A stretch of DNA of 25,935 nucleotides from Bacteroidaceae bacterium (GTDB taxonomy: Bacteria; Bacteroidota; Bacteroidia; Bacteroidales; Bacteroidaceae): positions 1-25,935 of the forward strand of contig CAAFRW010000208.1 of the NCBI GenBank assembly GCA_900765575.1, in the 5' to 3' direction. Below the pieces are notes generated by a model. It was not told the origin of the DNA, ran no database searches, and worked only from the letters and a program-made list of their open reading frames with translations. The position numbers and the translations under genes are program-made. Of the stretch, positions 14,061 through 23,700 are shown in pieces. Each line of letters begins with the position of its first letter. Position 1 is the stretch's first letter.

Positions 14061-16289
14061 ATGGAATTGAACAAAACCTTTAAAGATGGTCTTTGGAGCA
14101 AAGAAATCAACGTTACAGATTTTGTAAAAACAAACATCACACCTTACGAAGGCGATGCCTCTTTCCTGGCAGGCCCTACAGAGCGGACAAACCGCATTTG
14201 GTCACTATGTCTTCAAGCTCTTGAAGAAGAAAGAACGAACAATGGCGTACGTTCAATCGATAATCACACCGTTTCTACCATCACTTCACATAAAGCCGGT
14301 TACATTGACAAGGAAAACGAACTCATCGTAGGTTTGCAAACCGACGAATTGCTCAGACGTGCCATAAAACCTTACGGAGGCATCAAAGTGGTAAGCAAAG
14401 CCTGCAAAGAGAATGGGCTGGAAGTAGACGAAAAAGTAATGGATATCTTCACTCATTACCGCAAAACTCATAACGACGGCGTATTCGATGTGTACACCGA
14501 CGAAATCCGTTCATTCCGTTCTCTGGGATTCCTCACCGGATTGCCTGATAATTATGCGCGTGGACGCATCATCGGCGACTACCGCCGCTTGGCTCTTTAT
14601 GGAACCGACCGTCTGATTGAAGCGAAACTGGACGATTTAAAAACGCTCACAGGTCCGATGACTGACGCGCGTATCCGCCTGCGCGAAGAGGTTTCAGAGC
14701 AAATCAAAGCCTTGAAAGAGATTAAAATCATGGGAGATTATTACGGACTCGACCTCAGCCGTCCGGCCTATAATGCCCAAGAAGCCGTTCAATGGGTGTA
14801 TATGGCTTACCTGGCTGCCGTAAAAGAACAAGACGGAGCGGCCATGTCGTTAGGTAACGTTTCTTCTTTCCTCGACATCTATATAGAGTACGATTTAAAC
14901 AAAGGAAACATTGATGAGAGTTTCGCACAGGAATTAATCGACCAGTTTGTTATTAAATTGCGCATGGTACGTCATCTGCGTATGCAATCGTACAACGATA
15001 TTTTTGCAGGAGACCCTACGTGGGTAACCGAAGCCATTGGCGGACGTTTCAACGACGGACGTACAAAAGTAACAAAAACTTCGTTCCGCTTCCTGCAAAC
15101 TTTATACAACCTCGGCCCTTCTCCCGAACCTAACATGACGATTCTCTGGAGTCCCGACCTACCCGAAGGTTTCAAAGAATTCTGTGCAAAGGTTTCTATC
15201 GACACTTCATCCATTCAATATGAAAATGACGAGTTGATGCGCGAAGTTCGCCACTCGGATGATTATGGTATTGCCTGCTGTGTTTCTTACCAAGACATAG
15301 GCCGCCAGATACAATTCTTCGGCGCACGCTGTAACTTGGCTAAGGCCCTGTTGCTGGCTATCAACGGAGGACGTTGCGAAAACACCGGAACCGTGATGGT
15401 GAAGGATATTCCGGTACTGACGGGCGAATTGCTGAACTTCGAGGAAGTATTGTCCAACTATAAGAAAGTATTGATTCAGATTGCCCGTGTATACAATGAA
15501 GCGATGAACATCATTCACTATATGCACGATAAATATTACTACGAAAAATCTCAAATGGCATTTGTCGATACCGACCCCCGTATTAATCTGGCCTATGGTG
15601 TAGCCGGACTTTCAATTGCCATCGATTCACTGTCGGCTATTAAATATGCGAAGGTTACAGCACGCCGCAATGATATCGGTCTGACCGAAGGTTTTGATAT
15701 TCAGGGCGAATTCCCTTGCTTTGGTAACGATGATGACCGTGTAGACCACTTAGGCGTAGATTTGGTATACTTCTTCAGCGAAGAATTGAAGAAACTTCCT
15801 ATCTACAAAAACGCACGCCCTACCCTTTCTTTATTGACTATTACATCCAATGTCATGTACGGAAAGAAGACAGGTGCCACTCCGGACGGACGTGCCAAAG
15901 GCGTAGCTTTCGCTCCGGGAGCCAACCCAATGCACGGACGTGACAAGAACGGCGCTATCGCTTCACTCAGTTCCGTAGCCAAGCTCCGTTACCGCGATTC
16001 ACAGGATGGTATCAGTAATACCTTCTCTATTGTCCCCAAATCATTGGGTGCGACAGCTGAAGACAGAATCGAAAACCTGGTGACCATGATGGACGGCTAC
16101 TTTACCAAAGGCGCGCACCACCTGAATGTAAACGTGCTGAACCGGGAGATGCTGGAAGATGCTATGGAACATCCTGAAAAGTATCCTCAACTGACGATTC
16201 GTGTGTCCGGATATGCCGTGAACTTCGTTAAACTGAGCCGCGAACATCAGCTGGAAGTTATCAGCCGCTCGTTCCACGAAAAACTTTAA
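14061..16289 (+). CDS. pflB: Formate C-acetyltransferase (pyruvate formate-lyase)
   Basis: Glycyl-radical enzyme that converts pyruvate and CoA to acetyl-CoA and formate under anaerobic conditions. The 742-aa length is usual. The active-site cysteine pair is Cys406-Cys407 in DDYGIACCVSYQD. The glycyl-radical motif RVSGYAVNF near the C-terminus puts the radical at Gly717, followed by the family ending EVISRSFHE. The substrate-site loop TPDGRAKGVAFAPGANPMHGRD is intact. It must be activated by the radical-SAM enzyme PflA encoded just downstream; the two are separated by an inserted four-helix-bundle element. Like other glycyl-radical enzymes it is destroyed by oxygen. Confidence 0.97.
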   Translation: MELNKTFKDGLWSKEINVTDFVKTNITPYEGDASFLAGPTERTNRIWSLCLQALEEERTNNGVRSIDNHTVSTITSHKAGYIDKENELIVGLQTDELLRRAIKPYGGIKVVSKACKENGLEVDEKVMDIFTHYRKTHNDGVFDVYTDEIRSFRSLGFLTGLPDNYARGRIIGDYRRLALYGTDRLIEAKLDDLKTLTGPMTDARIRLREEVSEQIKALKEIKIMGDYYGLDLSRPAYNAQEAVQWVYMAYLAAVKEQDGAAMSLGNVSSFLDIYIEYDLNKGNIDESFAQELIDQFVIKLRMVRHLRMQSYNDIFAGDPTWVTEAIGGRFNDGRTKVTKTSFRFLQTLYNLGPSPEPNMTILWSPDLPEGFKEFCAKVSIDTSSIQYENDELMREVRHSDDYGIACCVSYQDIGRQIQFFGARCNLAKALLLAINGGRCENTGTVMVKDIPVLTGELLNFEEVLSNYKKVLIQIARVYNEAMNIIHYMHDKYYYEKSQMAFVDTDPRINLAYGVAGLSIAIDSLSAIKYAKVTARRNDIGLTEGFDIQGEFPCFGNDDDRVDHLGVDLVYFFSEELKKLPIYKNARPTLSLLTITSNVMYGKKTGATPDGRAKGVAFAPGANPMHGRDKNGAIASLSSVAKLRYRDSQDGISNTFSIVPKSLGATAEDRIENLVTMMDGYFTKGAHHLNVNVLNREMLEDAMEHPEKYPQLTIRVSGYAVNFVKLSREHQLEVISRSFHEKL

Positions 16290-16304
16290 TAAAGGAAATC
16301 TTAT

Positions 16305-16338
16305 TTAGTTGAGAGTGGAGAGTTGAGAGTTGAGAGTT
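16305..16338. repeat. Left arm of the 34-bp inverted repeat
   Basis: Begins TTAGTTGAGAGTGGAGAG and pairs with 16729-16762 except for one base (g at 16317). Confidence 0.92.
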
Positions 16339-16369
16339 AGTTAATGGGGGCAATTTGGGTATATTGAAT

Positions 16370-17484
<1,115 letters not shown>

Positions 17485-17508
17485 AAAGGTTCGTCTTCCA
17501 TTTAGTTG

Positions 17509-17542
17509 AAACGCGTTTTAGTTCTTCGTCACATCTGTGTGA
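17509..17542. promoter_or_regulatory. Two palindromes upstream of pirin
   Basis: AAACGCGTTT at 17509-17518 is a perfect palindrome; TCACATCTGTGTGA at 17529-17542 is a near-perfect one (5-bp arms). They could be operators for the pirin gene, 94 nt downstream; nothing else supports this. Confidence 0.25.
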
Positions 17543-17635
17543 TAAATCCTGTTAAAGCAACAGAGTCATTAAAAATCTGAAACATTTTGGCTTCTGTATT
17601 GTTTATATTACATAAACATTAAAAATAGAAGCTTT

Positions 17636-18340
17636 ATGAAAAACATTGTAGACAAAGCCGATTCAAGAGGCTATTTCAATCATGGTTGGCTAAAGACACA
17701 CCATACTTTCAGTTTTGCAGATTATTACAACCAAGAACGTATCCATTTCGGAGCGCTCAGAGTATTAAACGACGATACGGTGGCGCCGAGCGAAGGTTTC
17801 GATATGCACCCGCATAAAAACATGGAAGTCATCTCCATTCCACTCAAAGGTTACCTTACCCATGGCGACAGTGTAGAGAACACCCGCACCATCACTCCGG
17901 GTGAGATTCAGGTAATGAGTACAGGCAAAGGCATCTACCATAGTGAATACAACGGGAGCAACAAAGATGACCTTCAATTCTTGCAAATATGGGTCTTCCC
18001 TAAACAGAACAACACCCCGCCCGAATATCATAATTATGATATTCGCCCGGTTTTGAAACGAAATACATTAGGTACTTTTATTGCACCGGATGGCAGTGCG
18101 CCAGCCAGCATTTTACAAGATGCCTGGTTCTCAATGGGCACTTTTGATGCCGGACAGAAAGTGGAATATACTTTACATAAACCGGGAAACGGAGTTTATC
18201 TATTCATCATAGAGGGTAGCATTGGAGTTGCCGGCCATCAGCTTTCCAGACGCGACGGTATAGGTATTTGGGATACAGAGGACTTCAAAATAGAGATTCT
18301 TACGGAAGCCACTATTTTATTAATGGAAGTTCCTATGTAA
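17636..18340 (+). CDS. Pirin family protein (bicupin)
   Basis: A 234-aa two-domain cupin of the pirin/YhhW type. The N-terminal cupin carries the metal ligands His58, His60, His102 and Glu104 (DMHPHKNMEV and GIYHSEYN), matching the known YhhW/pirin site in spacing. The line HHTFSFADYYN, then FGALRVLNDD, is characteristic. Some homologues have quercetin 2,3-dioxygenase activity; the physiological role is unclear. It appears to be a single-gene unit, 150 nt after pflA. Confidence 0.92.
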   Translation: MKNIVDKADSRGYFNHGWLKTHHTFSFADYYNQERIHFGALRVLNDDTVAPSEGFDMHPHKNMEVISIPLKGYLTHGDSVENTRTITPGEIQVMSTGKGIYHSEYNGSNKDDLQFLQIWVFPKQNNTPPEYHNYDIRPVLKRNTLGTFIAPDGSAPASILQDAWFSMGTFDAGQKVEYTLHKPGNGVYLFIIEGSIGVAGHQLSRRDGIGIWDTEDFKIEILTEATILLMEVPM

Positions 18341-18385
18341 TTCTAGAATACGACAAGGAATGAAAATAATTAAAATTCTTTTAAA

Positions 18386-18417
18386 TTTGTAATTCCCAAA
18401 AACTTCATATAACTTTG
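18386..18417 (+). promoter_or_regulatory. Bacteroidales-type promoter of the small PLDc_N-like gene
   Basis: TTTG at 18386-18389, 20 nt, then TAACTTTG at 18410-18417: a full match to the -33/-7 consensus, 28 nt before the ATG. Confidence 0.7.
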
Positions 18418-18445
18418 GAAATCAAATCATTTAATATAAAACATT

Positions 18446-18634
18446 ATGATAGGAACAATTATTTATGTAATCGGTATTGTTGTTACAGTAATGGCTGTAA
18501 TAGATGTCTTTAAAAAGAACATCTCTCCGGTTTGTAAAATTGGAATCACCATTATCCTGCTGCTGACAAGTTGGATTGGACTGGCCGTTTACTACCTCTA
18601 TGCCCAAAACAAAATCGAAGATTGGTGCAGATAA
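18446..18634 (+). CDS. Small PLDc_N-like membrane protein
   Basis: A 62-aa protein with two membrane helices (about residues 3-22 and 32-53) separated by DVFKKNISPVCKIG, ending WIGLAVYYLYAQNKIEDWCR. The second helix ending in W-x-G-x-x-x-Y-x-L resembles the phospholipase D N-terminal (PLDc_N) domain, found here without a catalytic domain. Stand-alone copies are common and of unknown function. It has its own promoter and terminator. Confidence 0.8.
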   Translation: MIGTIIYVIGIVVTVMAVIDVFKKNISPVCKIGITIILLLTSWIGLAVYYLYAQNKIEDWCR

Positions 18635-18649
18635 TCACCATTCTCGTTC

Positions 18650-18690
18650 AATGCGGGTGGGGCTCATACCTTCCTCACCTGCATTTTTTA
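18650..18690 (+). terminator. Intrinsic terminator after the PLDc_N-like gene
   Basis: AATGCGGGTGGGG at 18650-18662 pairs with CCTCACCTGCATT at 18673-18685 (13 bp, two G-U), followed by T residues. It lies 18 nt before the convergent lutC stop. Confidence 0.9.
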
Positions 18691-18707
18691 TAATCATGTA
18701 GGAAAAC

Positions 18708-19295
18708 TCAGTTTATCAGAACCAGCACATCCTGCGCACCATGCGCTCCCATCACAAGAGCCTGCTCAATATCCGCCGTTTTAGAAGGACCGGAAATAAA
18801 GACTCCGAAACCATATTTTCCGGTATCAATCTTTGTATAGGCCTCGTGCATATTGTTTACAAGGTCTTTCTTATTTAATAAAATAACCAGCTTCTCTGAA
18901 ATAAAGTAGACGGCCCGTTGTTTTACATCCTGCTCTATCCAAATGGCTGCATTCTCGGCTACACCCAATCTGCCGTCGACTATAGCCAAATCGGTTCCGT
19001 CCAGCTCTGCAGGGTTCGCCATGTCATCGGGATTCAATGTAGCGCATGTAATACCTGGCAGATTAGAGGCAATACGTTGAGCATCAGGAAATTTCTTTTT
19101 TATCACCTCATTCACATCCTCCTCCTCTTTTAAAAGAATAGCCTCCCCGCCCACTTGCTTTATCATGTCACAAAACTGTGCAACCACATCCGGATAAGTG
19201 ATGGCATGTTCCTCTAAAACGGTTAAATCAGGTTTCTCGTGTTTAAGCATTGTTGCGCACCGAATGCTTTGCAATATCTCTTCTCTACTACTCAT
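18708..19295 (-). CDS. lutC: Lactate utilization protein C (LUD domain)
   Basis: A 195-aa cytoplasmic LUD-domain protein, last gene of the lutABC operon for L-lactate oxidation to pyruvate. Visible family lines are ADIEQALVMGAHGAQDVLVLIN at the C-terminus, the AIVDGRLGVAENAAIWIEQD core and GFGVFISGPSKTADIE. It follows lutB by 5 nt. Its exact role in the three-part complex is not settled. It ends close to a terminator that serves the convergent gene. Confidence 0.9.
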   Translation of the reverse strand: MSSREEILQSIRCATMLKHEKPDLTVLEEHAITYPDVVAQFCDMIKQVGGEAILLKEEEDVNEVIKKKFPDAQRIASNLPGITCATLNPDDMANPAELDGTDLAIVDGRLGVAENAAIWIEQDVKQRAVYFISEKLVILLNKKDLVNNMHEAYTKIDTGKYGFGVFISGPSKTADIEQALVMGAHGAQDVLVLIN

Positions 19296-19300
19296 AACAT

Positions 19301-20662
19301 TTACTTTGATTTACGACGATTCTTCTTTTCCTGCTTATTAAAATTGTCTTTCGCAAAATCCGGATAATCCCGTCCGGCTCCCCAAGTTAAACCCAAAGCT
19401 TTCAGCATACCCATACCAAACGGTGCCACTGCCATTCCGAAATTGAACAAGGAGGGACGTTCCATCATAAATTTCATTCCACCGGACATCATCTTCTTCA
19501 TAGCGTCAGCCTTACCCAACTTATTCAAATCCTGACGCCACAAATAAATTTGCTCCGCCAAATCGACCTTCGCCGGACAAACATTTGAACAGGAATAACA
19601 GAGTGAGCAAGCCGACACATTATCAGAATAAAGTGAAGCGTCTTTCAGCATGCCCAGATTGATACCGATGGGGCCCGGAATAAAGTAGGTATAAGAATAT
19701 CCTCCCGTACGGCGATAAACCGGGCAAGTGTTCATACAAGCTCCACAACGAATGCAATTCAACGCTTTTACATGATTCGAATCGGCTAATATCTTACTGC
19801 GCCCGTTATCCACAATAATAATATGGAATTCACCTCCCTCACGAGGTTTACGGTAATGAGACGTATAGGTAGTAACAGGTTGACCTGTAGCTGAACGTGC
19901 CAATAAGCGGGTAAATACGGCCAACGAACGACGGTCGGGTACAATCTTTTCCATACCAAAAGCCGCTATCTGCAACTTCGGTTGTGAAGTACCCATATCC
20001 GCATTTCCTTCGTTAGTGCAAACAACCACTTCTCCGGTAGAAGCCACTGCAAAATTGCCTCCCGTCATGGCAGCCTCAGCATGAATAAATTTCTGTCGAA
20101 GATTCTTACGGGCGGCATGAGTAAGATAGGTAGGGTCGGAATTCCCTTTCTCCGTTCCCATCTCTTTTTCAAACAGCTCACCCACCTGCTCACGTTTCAA
20201 ATGAATGGCAGGCATCACGATGTGGCTGGGTTTTTCATCCATTAACTGTAAAATACGCTCTCCCAAGTCGCTCTCCACCACTTCTATTCCTTTTTCCTCC
20301 AGGAACGGATTCAACTCGCACTCTTCCGCCAACATAGACTTGCTTTTAATATAGTGCTTCACCCCATGGCTACTCAGTATATCGTATATAATAGAGCGGT
20401 ACTCCTCGGCATCTTTTGCCCAATGAACCTGAGCTCCGTTAGCAAGAGCGTTCTTTTCAAACTCCAACAGCAATTCTTCCAAATGACTGTTACTATACAG
20501 TTTGGTGGCACAAGCCATATCACGCAACTCTTCCCATTCAGGAATTTCCTTACTCAGCCTGTCACGCTTCTCCCTTACTATCCAAAGGGTTTCATCATGC
20601 CATGCAGCCTGTTTCTTATCTTTTAGAAACTTCGCAGCTGCTTTTGAATGTTTTGTACTCAT
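19301..20662 (-). CDS. lutB: Lactate utilization iron-sulfur protein LutB
   Basis: A 453-aa protein with an N-terminal LUD-like part and a ferredoxin-type part with two 4Fe-4S motifs: Cys303-306-309-313 (CIRCGACMNTC) and Cys352-355-358-362 (CSLCYSCSNVC). It works with LutA and LutC in lactate oxidation. The ATG overlaps the lutA stop by 4 nt (ATGA), indicating translational coupling. Length and domain order are usual for the family. Confidence 0.95.
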   Translation of the reverse strand: MSTKHSKAAAKFLKDKKQAAWHDETLWIVREKRDRLSKEIPEWEELRDMACATKLYSNSHLEELLLEFEKNALANGAQVHWAKDAEEYRSIIYDILSSHGVKHYIKSKSMLAEECELNPFLEEKGIEVVESDLGERILQLMDEKPSHIVMPAIHLKREQVGELFEKEMGTEKGNSDPTYLTHAARKNLRQKFIHAEAAMTGGNFAVASTGEVVVCTNEGNADMGTSQPKLQIAAFGMEKIVPDRRSLAVFTRLLARSATGQPVTTYTSHYRKPREGGEFHIIIVDNGRSKILADSNHVKALNCIRCGACMNTCPVYRRTGGYSYTYFIPGPIGINLGMLKDASLYSDNVSACSLCYSCSNVCPAKVDLAEQIYLWRQDLNKLGKADAMKKMMSGGMKFMMERPSLFNFGMAVAPFGMGMLKALGLTWGAGRDYPDFAKDNFNKQEKKNRRKSK

Positions 20663-21399
20663 AATCCTGCTGCTAAAATTTCAACAATATGTAAAGTCTT
20701 TATCGGTAATTTCTCCCGGGCTATGATACCACTCTGATGCATCAGGCACGAACTGTCCGCTCCGACAATATATTCCGCGCCCGTAGCCAAATGACGATGC
20801 ACCTTATCATGTCCCATCTGTACGGAAACCGCATCCTCTTCCACCGAAAACATGCCTCCGAAACCGCAACACTCATCTTTACGCTCCGGCTCCACCACTT
20901 CGACGCCTTCGACTAATGAGAGTAAATCGCGCAGCTTGCTATAATATGGAATGTTCAATTCGCTCGGCGCAGAAAGGTGCAACAACCTCACTCCGTGACA
21001 ACTGTTCTGCAAGCTGACCTTATGGGGAAACTTTGCTTTCAATGATGTAGGTTTCACTATATCGTGGATAAATTCGCAGATATCGTAAATTTTACCCTCG
21101 CTGGCACAACGGTGTTTCTCCTCTTTCAGCAAACGTCCGTAGTTATCGCGTACAAATACCACACAACTGGCCGAAGGACCTACAATGTAATCGTAATCTT
21201 TGAATAAGTCATCAAATCTTCGGGCTAGGCCGGCTGCTTCATTTTCAAACCCTGCATTGGCCATAGGCTGTCCGCAACAAGTCTGGTCTAACGGATAATC
21301 GACGTCCACACCCAAGCTTTTCAGCAATTTGTAGGATGCGGTACCCACCTGCGGATACACCGCATTGATGTAACAAGGAATAAATAAACCTACTTTCAT
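20659..21399 (-). CDS. lutA: Lactate utilization protein A (CCG-domain Fe-S protein)
   Basis: A 246-aa protein with two cysteine-rich CCG domains: the first with IPCYINAVYP and QTCCGQPMAN, the second with SCHGVRLLH and DECCGFGGMFS. Such domains bind Fe-S clusters, as in glycolate oxidase GlcF and heterodisulfide reductase. First gene of the leftward lutABC operon. I chose the ATG at 21399 (MKVGLFIPCY); another ATG two codons upstream (21405) is equally possible. Confidence 0.95.
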   Translation of the reverse strand: MKVGLFIPCYINAVYPQVGTASYKLLKSLGVDVDYPLDQTCCGQPMANAGFENEAAGLARRFDDLFKDYDYIVGPSASCVVFVRDNYGRLLKEEKHRCASEGKIYDICEFIHDIVKPTSLKAKFPHKVSLQNSCHGVRLLHLSAPSELNIPYYSKLRDLLSLVEGVEVVEPERKDECCGFGGMFSVEEDAVSVQMGHDKVHRHLATGAEYIVGADSSCLMHQSGIIAREKLPIKTLHIVEILAAGL

Positions 21400-21437
21400 C
21401 GTCATTTATTTATATGTAGTCTCTATTATATAAACAA

Positions 21438-21469
21438 CAAAAATAGGCGAAAATTGTTAAGAGAACAAA
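21438..21469 (-). promoter_or_regulatory. Bacteroidales-type promoter of lutABC
   Basis: On the minus strand TTTG (21469-21466), 20 nt, then TATTTTTG (21445-21438): a full -33/-7 match about 40 nt before lutA. Confidence 0.68.
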
Positions 21470-21785
21470 CCTTTTACAAGAAAAAACATTCCGCATCAAT
21501 CAGATTATTAGAAATCCGACACATTTCTTAATAAGGCAAAGTTCTTTTTCAAAATTAGTTGAAAGTTGGTGATTGCCCTACAAATACTTAGTAGTCGTGT
21601 CGGTTCTCTATAGCATCCCTTTATATCGTATAGCAAACAAATACGACCTACTTAAGAGGAGGACTTTAACTTATTTTCAACTACATGGAAGAAAAAGCAC
21701 AGCAAACTGAAAACAATAAAAGTTCCACAAATCATGATTTTACAACATAGAGTCTATTCATTATCCCAAAGTTGTCCCGACAAAG
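21470..21785. other. Gene-free stretch upstream of lutABC
   Basis: No gene seen. TAGTTGAAA at 21556-21564 and TTTCAACTA at 21675-21683 form a 9-bp inverted pair resembling the ends of the four-helix-bundle element, which may be chance. Confidence 0.5.
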
Positions 21786-21829
21786 AAAAAAACAAGCGTT
21801 AATAAATTGATTCCCAATTTATTAACGCT
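21786..21829 (-). terminator. Intrinsic terminator of tRNA-Ser
   Basis: On the minus strand AGCGTTAATAAATT pairs perfectly with AATTTATTAACGCT (14 bp) around GGGAATC, then a T-run. It begins 8 nt after the tRNA. Confidence 0.92.
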
Positions 21830-21837
21830 ATATCTTG

Positions 21838-21925
21838 CGGAAAGAGTGGGATTCAAACCCACGGAACGGACAAGCCGTTCACCGGATTTCGAGTCCGGCC
21901 CATTCGGTCACTCTGGCATCTTTCC
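21838..21925 (-). tRNA. tRNA-Ser(CGA)
   Basis: An 88-nt class II tRNA. Acceptor stem GGAAAGA pairs with TCTTTCC, with discriminator G. Anticodon arm CCGGA-CTCGAAA-TCCGG gives anticodon CGA (plus-strand 21889-21891), reading UCG serine codons. A long variable arm (GAACGGCTTGTCCGTTC) and the T arm GTGGG-TTTGAAT-CCCAC follow. CCA is not encoded. An unusual point is TTTGAAT where most tRNAs have TTCGAAT. Confidence 0.95.
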
Positions 21926-21930
21926 GAGAA

Positions 21931-21938
21931 CAAAAGTA
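21931..21938 (-). promoter_or_regulatory. Putative -7 element for tRNA-Ser
   Basis: The minus strand reads TACTTTTG, a TAnnTTTG match, 5 nt before the mature tRNA 5' end. No clear -33. Confidence 0.35.
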
Positions 21939-21978
21939 ATGCTTTTTACAATCCGTTGTTCTCAGAAAAGAAAGTTTT

Positions 21979-22647
21979 TTATCTTTTTTTCTCTTTACTT
22001 GCCAAATAGCTCTCTAACCCTTCACGCCGCAGGCGGCATGCCGGACAATGACCGCAACCGTCCCCCGGAATACCATTGTAACAGGTCAATGTTTTAGTAC
22101 GTACCAAATCCAGCACGCCCAATTCATCTGCCAATGCCCAAGTTTCGGCCTTATCAATCCACATCAAAGGAGTATGGATAACAAACTGTTCGTCCATCGC
22201 AAGATTCAACGTCACATTCAACGACTTGATAAAAGCGTCACGGCAATCAGGATATCCGCTAAAATCGGTCTGGGAAACTCCGGTTACAATATGGTTGATG
22301 CCTCTTTCACGGGCATATACGGCGGCTATGCTCAAGAAGAAAAGGTTCCTTCCCGGAACAAATGTATTCGGAAAACTGTCCGCCGGCTTTTCCTGGTCCA
22401 TCACGATGGAAGTGTCTGTTAAAGAATTTGCTCCCAAATGTCCGATAAACGAAACGTCCATCACTTCGAATGCCACTCCGGCTTCCTCAGCTATCCGGCG
22501 TGCTAACTCCACTTCATTCTGATGCTTTTGTCCGTACAAAAAACTTAAAGCATAAACCTTCTTAAAACGTTTTTTAGCCCAAAACAGACAAGTGGTAGAA
22601 TCTTGTCCACCACTAAAAACGACTAATGCAGTATCTTTATTCATCAT
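21979..22647 (-). CDS. queC: 7-cyano-7-deazaguanine synthase QueC
   Basis: Converts 7-carboxy-7-deazaguanine to preQ0 using ATP and ammonia. The 222-aa product has the PP-loop SGGQDSTT at residues 12-19 and zinc ligands Cys189, Cys198, Cys201 and Cys204 (CYNG...GCGHCPAC). TGVSQTDFSGYPDCR is the family substrate line. It follows the queuosine-precursor transporter gene by 39 nt on the same strand, so the pair is probably one operon. An ATG one codon downstream is an equal start. Confidence 0.96.
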   Translation of the reverse strand: MMNKDTALVVFSGGQDSTTCLFWAKKRFKKVYALSFLYGQKHQNEVELARRIAEEAGVAFEVMDVSFIGHLGANSLTDTSIVMDQEKPADSFPNTFVPGRNLFFLSIAAVYARERGINHIVTGVSQTDFSGYPDCRDAFIKSLNVTLNLAMDEQFVIHTPLMWIDKAETWALADELGVLDLVRTKTLTCYNGIPGDGCGHCPACRLRREGLESYLASKEKKR

Positions 22648-22686
22648 AAATCTTCTTTTTATTTTTACTACTCCTTCATCTTAGAA

Positions 22687-23370
22687 TCAAAGGTCTCTCA
22701 CCTTTAAAATATTATAAGAGATTCCCTCGTCGTAGACATCCGTGCCTTCTTCTTTCTTGATATAATTAACCACACGAACGGTCAGCGGAAGCACCAATAT
22801 CTCATACAGGGTCTTAGCTACAGCCTGTATCAGCATCATTTTCAGCAAATCGTTTACAGGAATCAATCCGCCGAAGGCTATAGGAAAAAAGATAAGTGAA
22901 TCGGCACTTTCTCCGGCTAACGTAGACAGAACAGCCCGGACAGAAAAGTGTTTACCGTTAGAAGCCAATTTCATCCGGCTCATCACATAGGCATTCAGGA
23001 AAGAACCCACCAGAAAGGCTATCAAACTGGCTATGGCTATGCGAGGAGCCAATCCGAACACAAAATTAAAAGCCTCTTCACCTTCCCAAAAAGGAGCGGC
23101 GGGCAACCATACGGCCACCTGCGAAAGGAAAACCACCAGGAAGTTCATCAGGAATCCCATCCAAATAATCAGACGTGCTTTCTTATAGCCCCAAACTTCG
23201 GCTATGCAATCATTGATGATATAAGAGATGGGAAAAACAAGGAAACCGGCAGTGATGGGTATATTCCCTAACAATACCACTTTTGTTTCCAACAAATTAG
23301 ACGCCACAAGGCATACACAGAAAAGTATCCCCAACATCATGAAGGAGACGGATACAGTATTATTTTTCAT
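22687..23370 (-). CDS. Queuosine precursor transporter (YhhQ/QPTR family)
   Basis: A 227-aa inner-membrane protein with about six hydrophobic segments, family formerly DUF165. Characteristic lines are VASNLLETKVV, the PISYIINDCIAEVWGYKKAR segment in the first half, and AGESADSLIFFPIAF in the second. Family members import queuine or preQ0/preQ1. It is the first gene of a leftward pair with queC, so salvage and synthesis are encoded together. A structured leader lies before it. Confidence 0.93.
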   Translation of the reverse strand: MKNNTVSVSFMMLGILFCVCLVASNLLETKVVLLGNIPITAGFLVFPISYIINDCIAEVWGYKKARLIIWMGFLMNFLVVFLSQVAVWLPAAPFWEGEEAFNFVFGLAPRIAIASLIAFLVGSFLNAYVMSRMKLASNGKHFSVRAVLSTLAGESADSLIFFPIAFGGLIPVNDLLKMMLIQAVAKTLYEILVLPLTVRVVNYIKKEEGTDVYDEGISYNILKVRDL

Positions 23371-23441
23371 CTTTCTTGTTTTTTACGAGGTTTAACCAAG
23401 CACTCGTCCGCCAATAGCGGAAAGGCAATTACTCTATAATT
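23371..23441 (-). promoter_or_regulatory. Structured leader of the queuosine transporter, possible preQ1-like pseudoknot
   Basis: On the minus strand the leader has a CCGC-TATTG-GCGG hairpin, then ACGAG pairing with CTCGT around the 13-nt loop TGCTTGGTTAAAC, then an A-rich tail AAAAAACAAG just before the ATG. The tail CAAG can pair with CTTG of the loop, giving an H-type pseudoknot of the layout and size of preQ1-I aptamers. Against this, the ligand-contacting C that follows the second helix in known preQ1-I members is a G here. Homology is therefore unproven. Confidence 0.35.
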
Positions 23442-23447
23442 GAGGTG

Positions 23448-23479
23448 CAAAGATAATGCTTTCTCACGGGTTCCTGAAA
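23448..23479 (-). promoter_or_regulatory. Putative promoter of the transporter-queC pair
   Basis: On the minus strand TTTC (23479-23476), 20 nt, then TATCTTTG (23455-23448). The -7 is consensus and the -33 is three of four. Confidence 0.55.
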
Positions 23480-23648
23480 TATTTTCCCAAAGTTTTTATT
23501 TATAGAACTCCTGTTTACTCCTTAAATATATAAGAATTTCCGAATTTGAAATAAAGCAATAAAGAGATGAAGCGAGGCAATGGAGAAAACATAAAAAAGA
23601 TTTAACTGAAAAAAAGTTTAGATATAGTAAAGAAAAAACAGCTTCAAA

Positions 23649-23681
23649 CTTGTTTATAAAAAAAGGAATATGTTACTTTAC
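23649..23681 (+). promoter_or_regulatory. Weak promoter candidate for the cyd cluster
   Basis: CTTG at 23649-23652, 21 nt, then TACTTTAC at 23674-23681, a near match to the -7 box, 19 nt before the DUF4492 ATG. The rest of the AT-rich spacer shows nothing I can name. Confidence 0.3.
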
Positions 23682-23700
23682 GCAGATAAGTTTTACAACA

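Noticed and set aside
17529..17542. CRP-type site upstream of pirin
   Set aside because: The arms are in the reverse order of the TGTGA-N6-TCACA consensus, so it is listed only as an unassigned palindrome.
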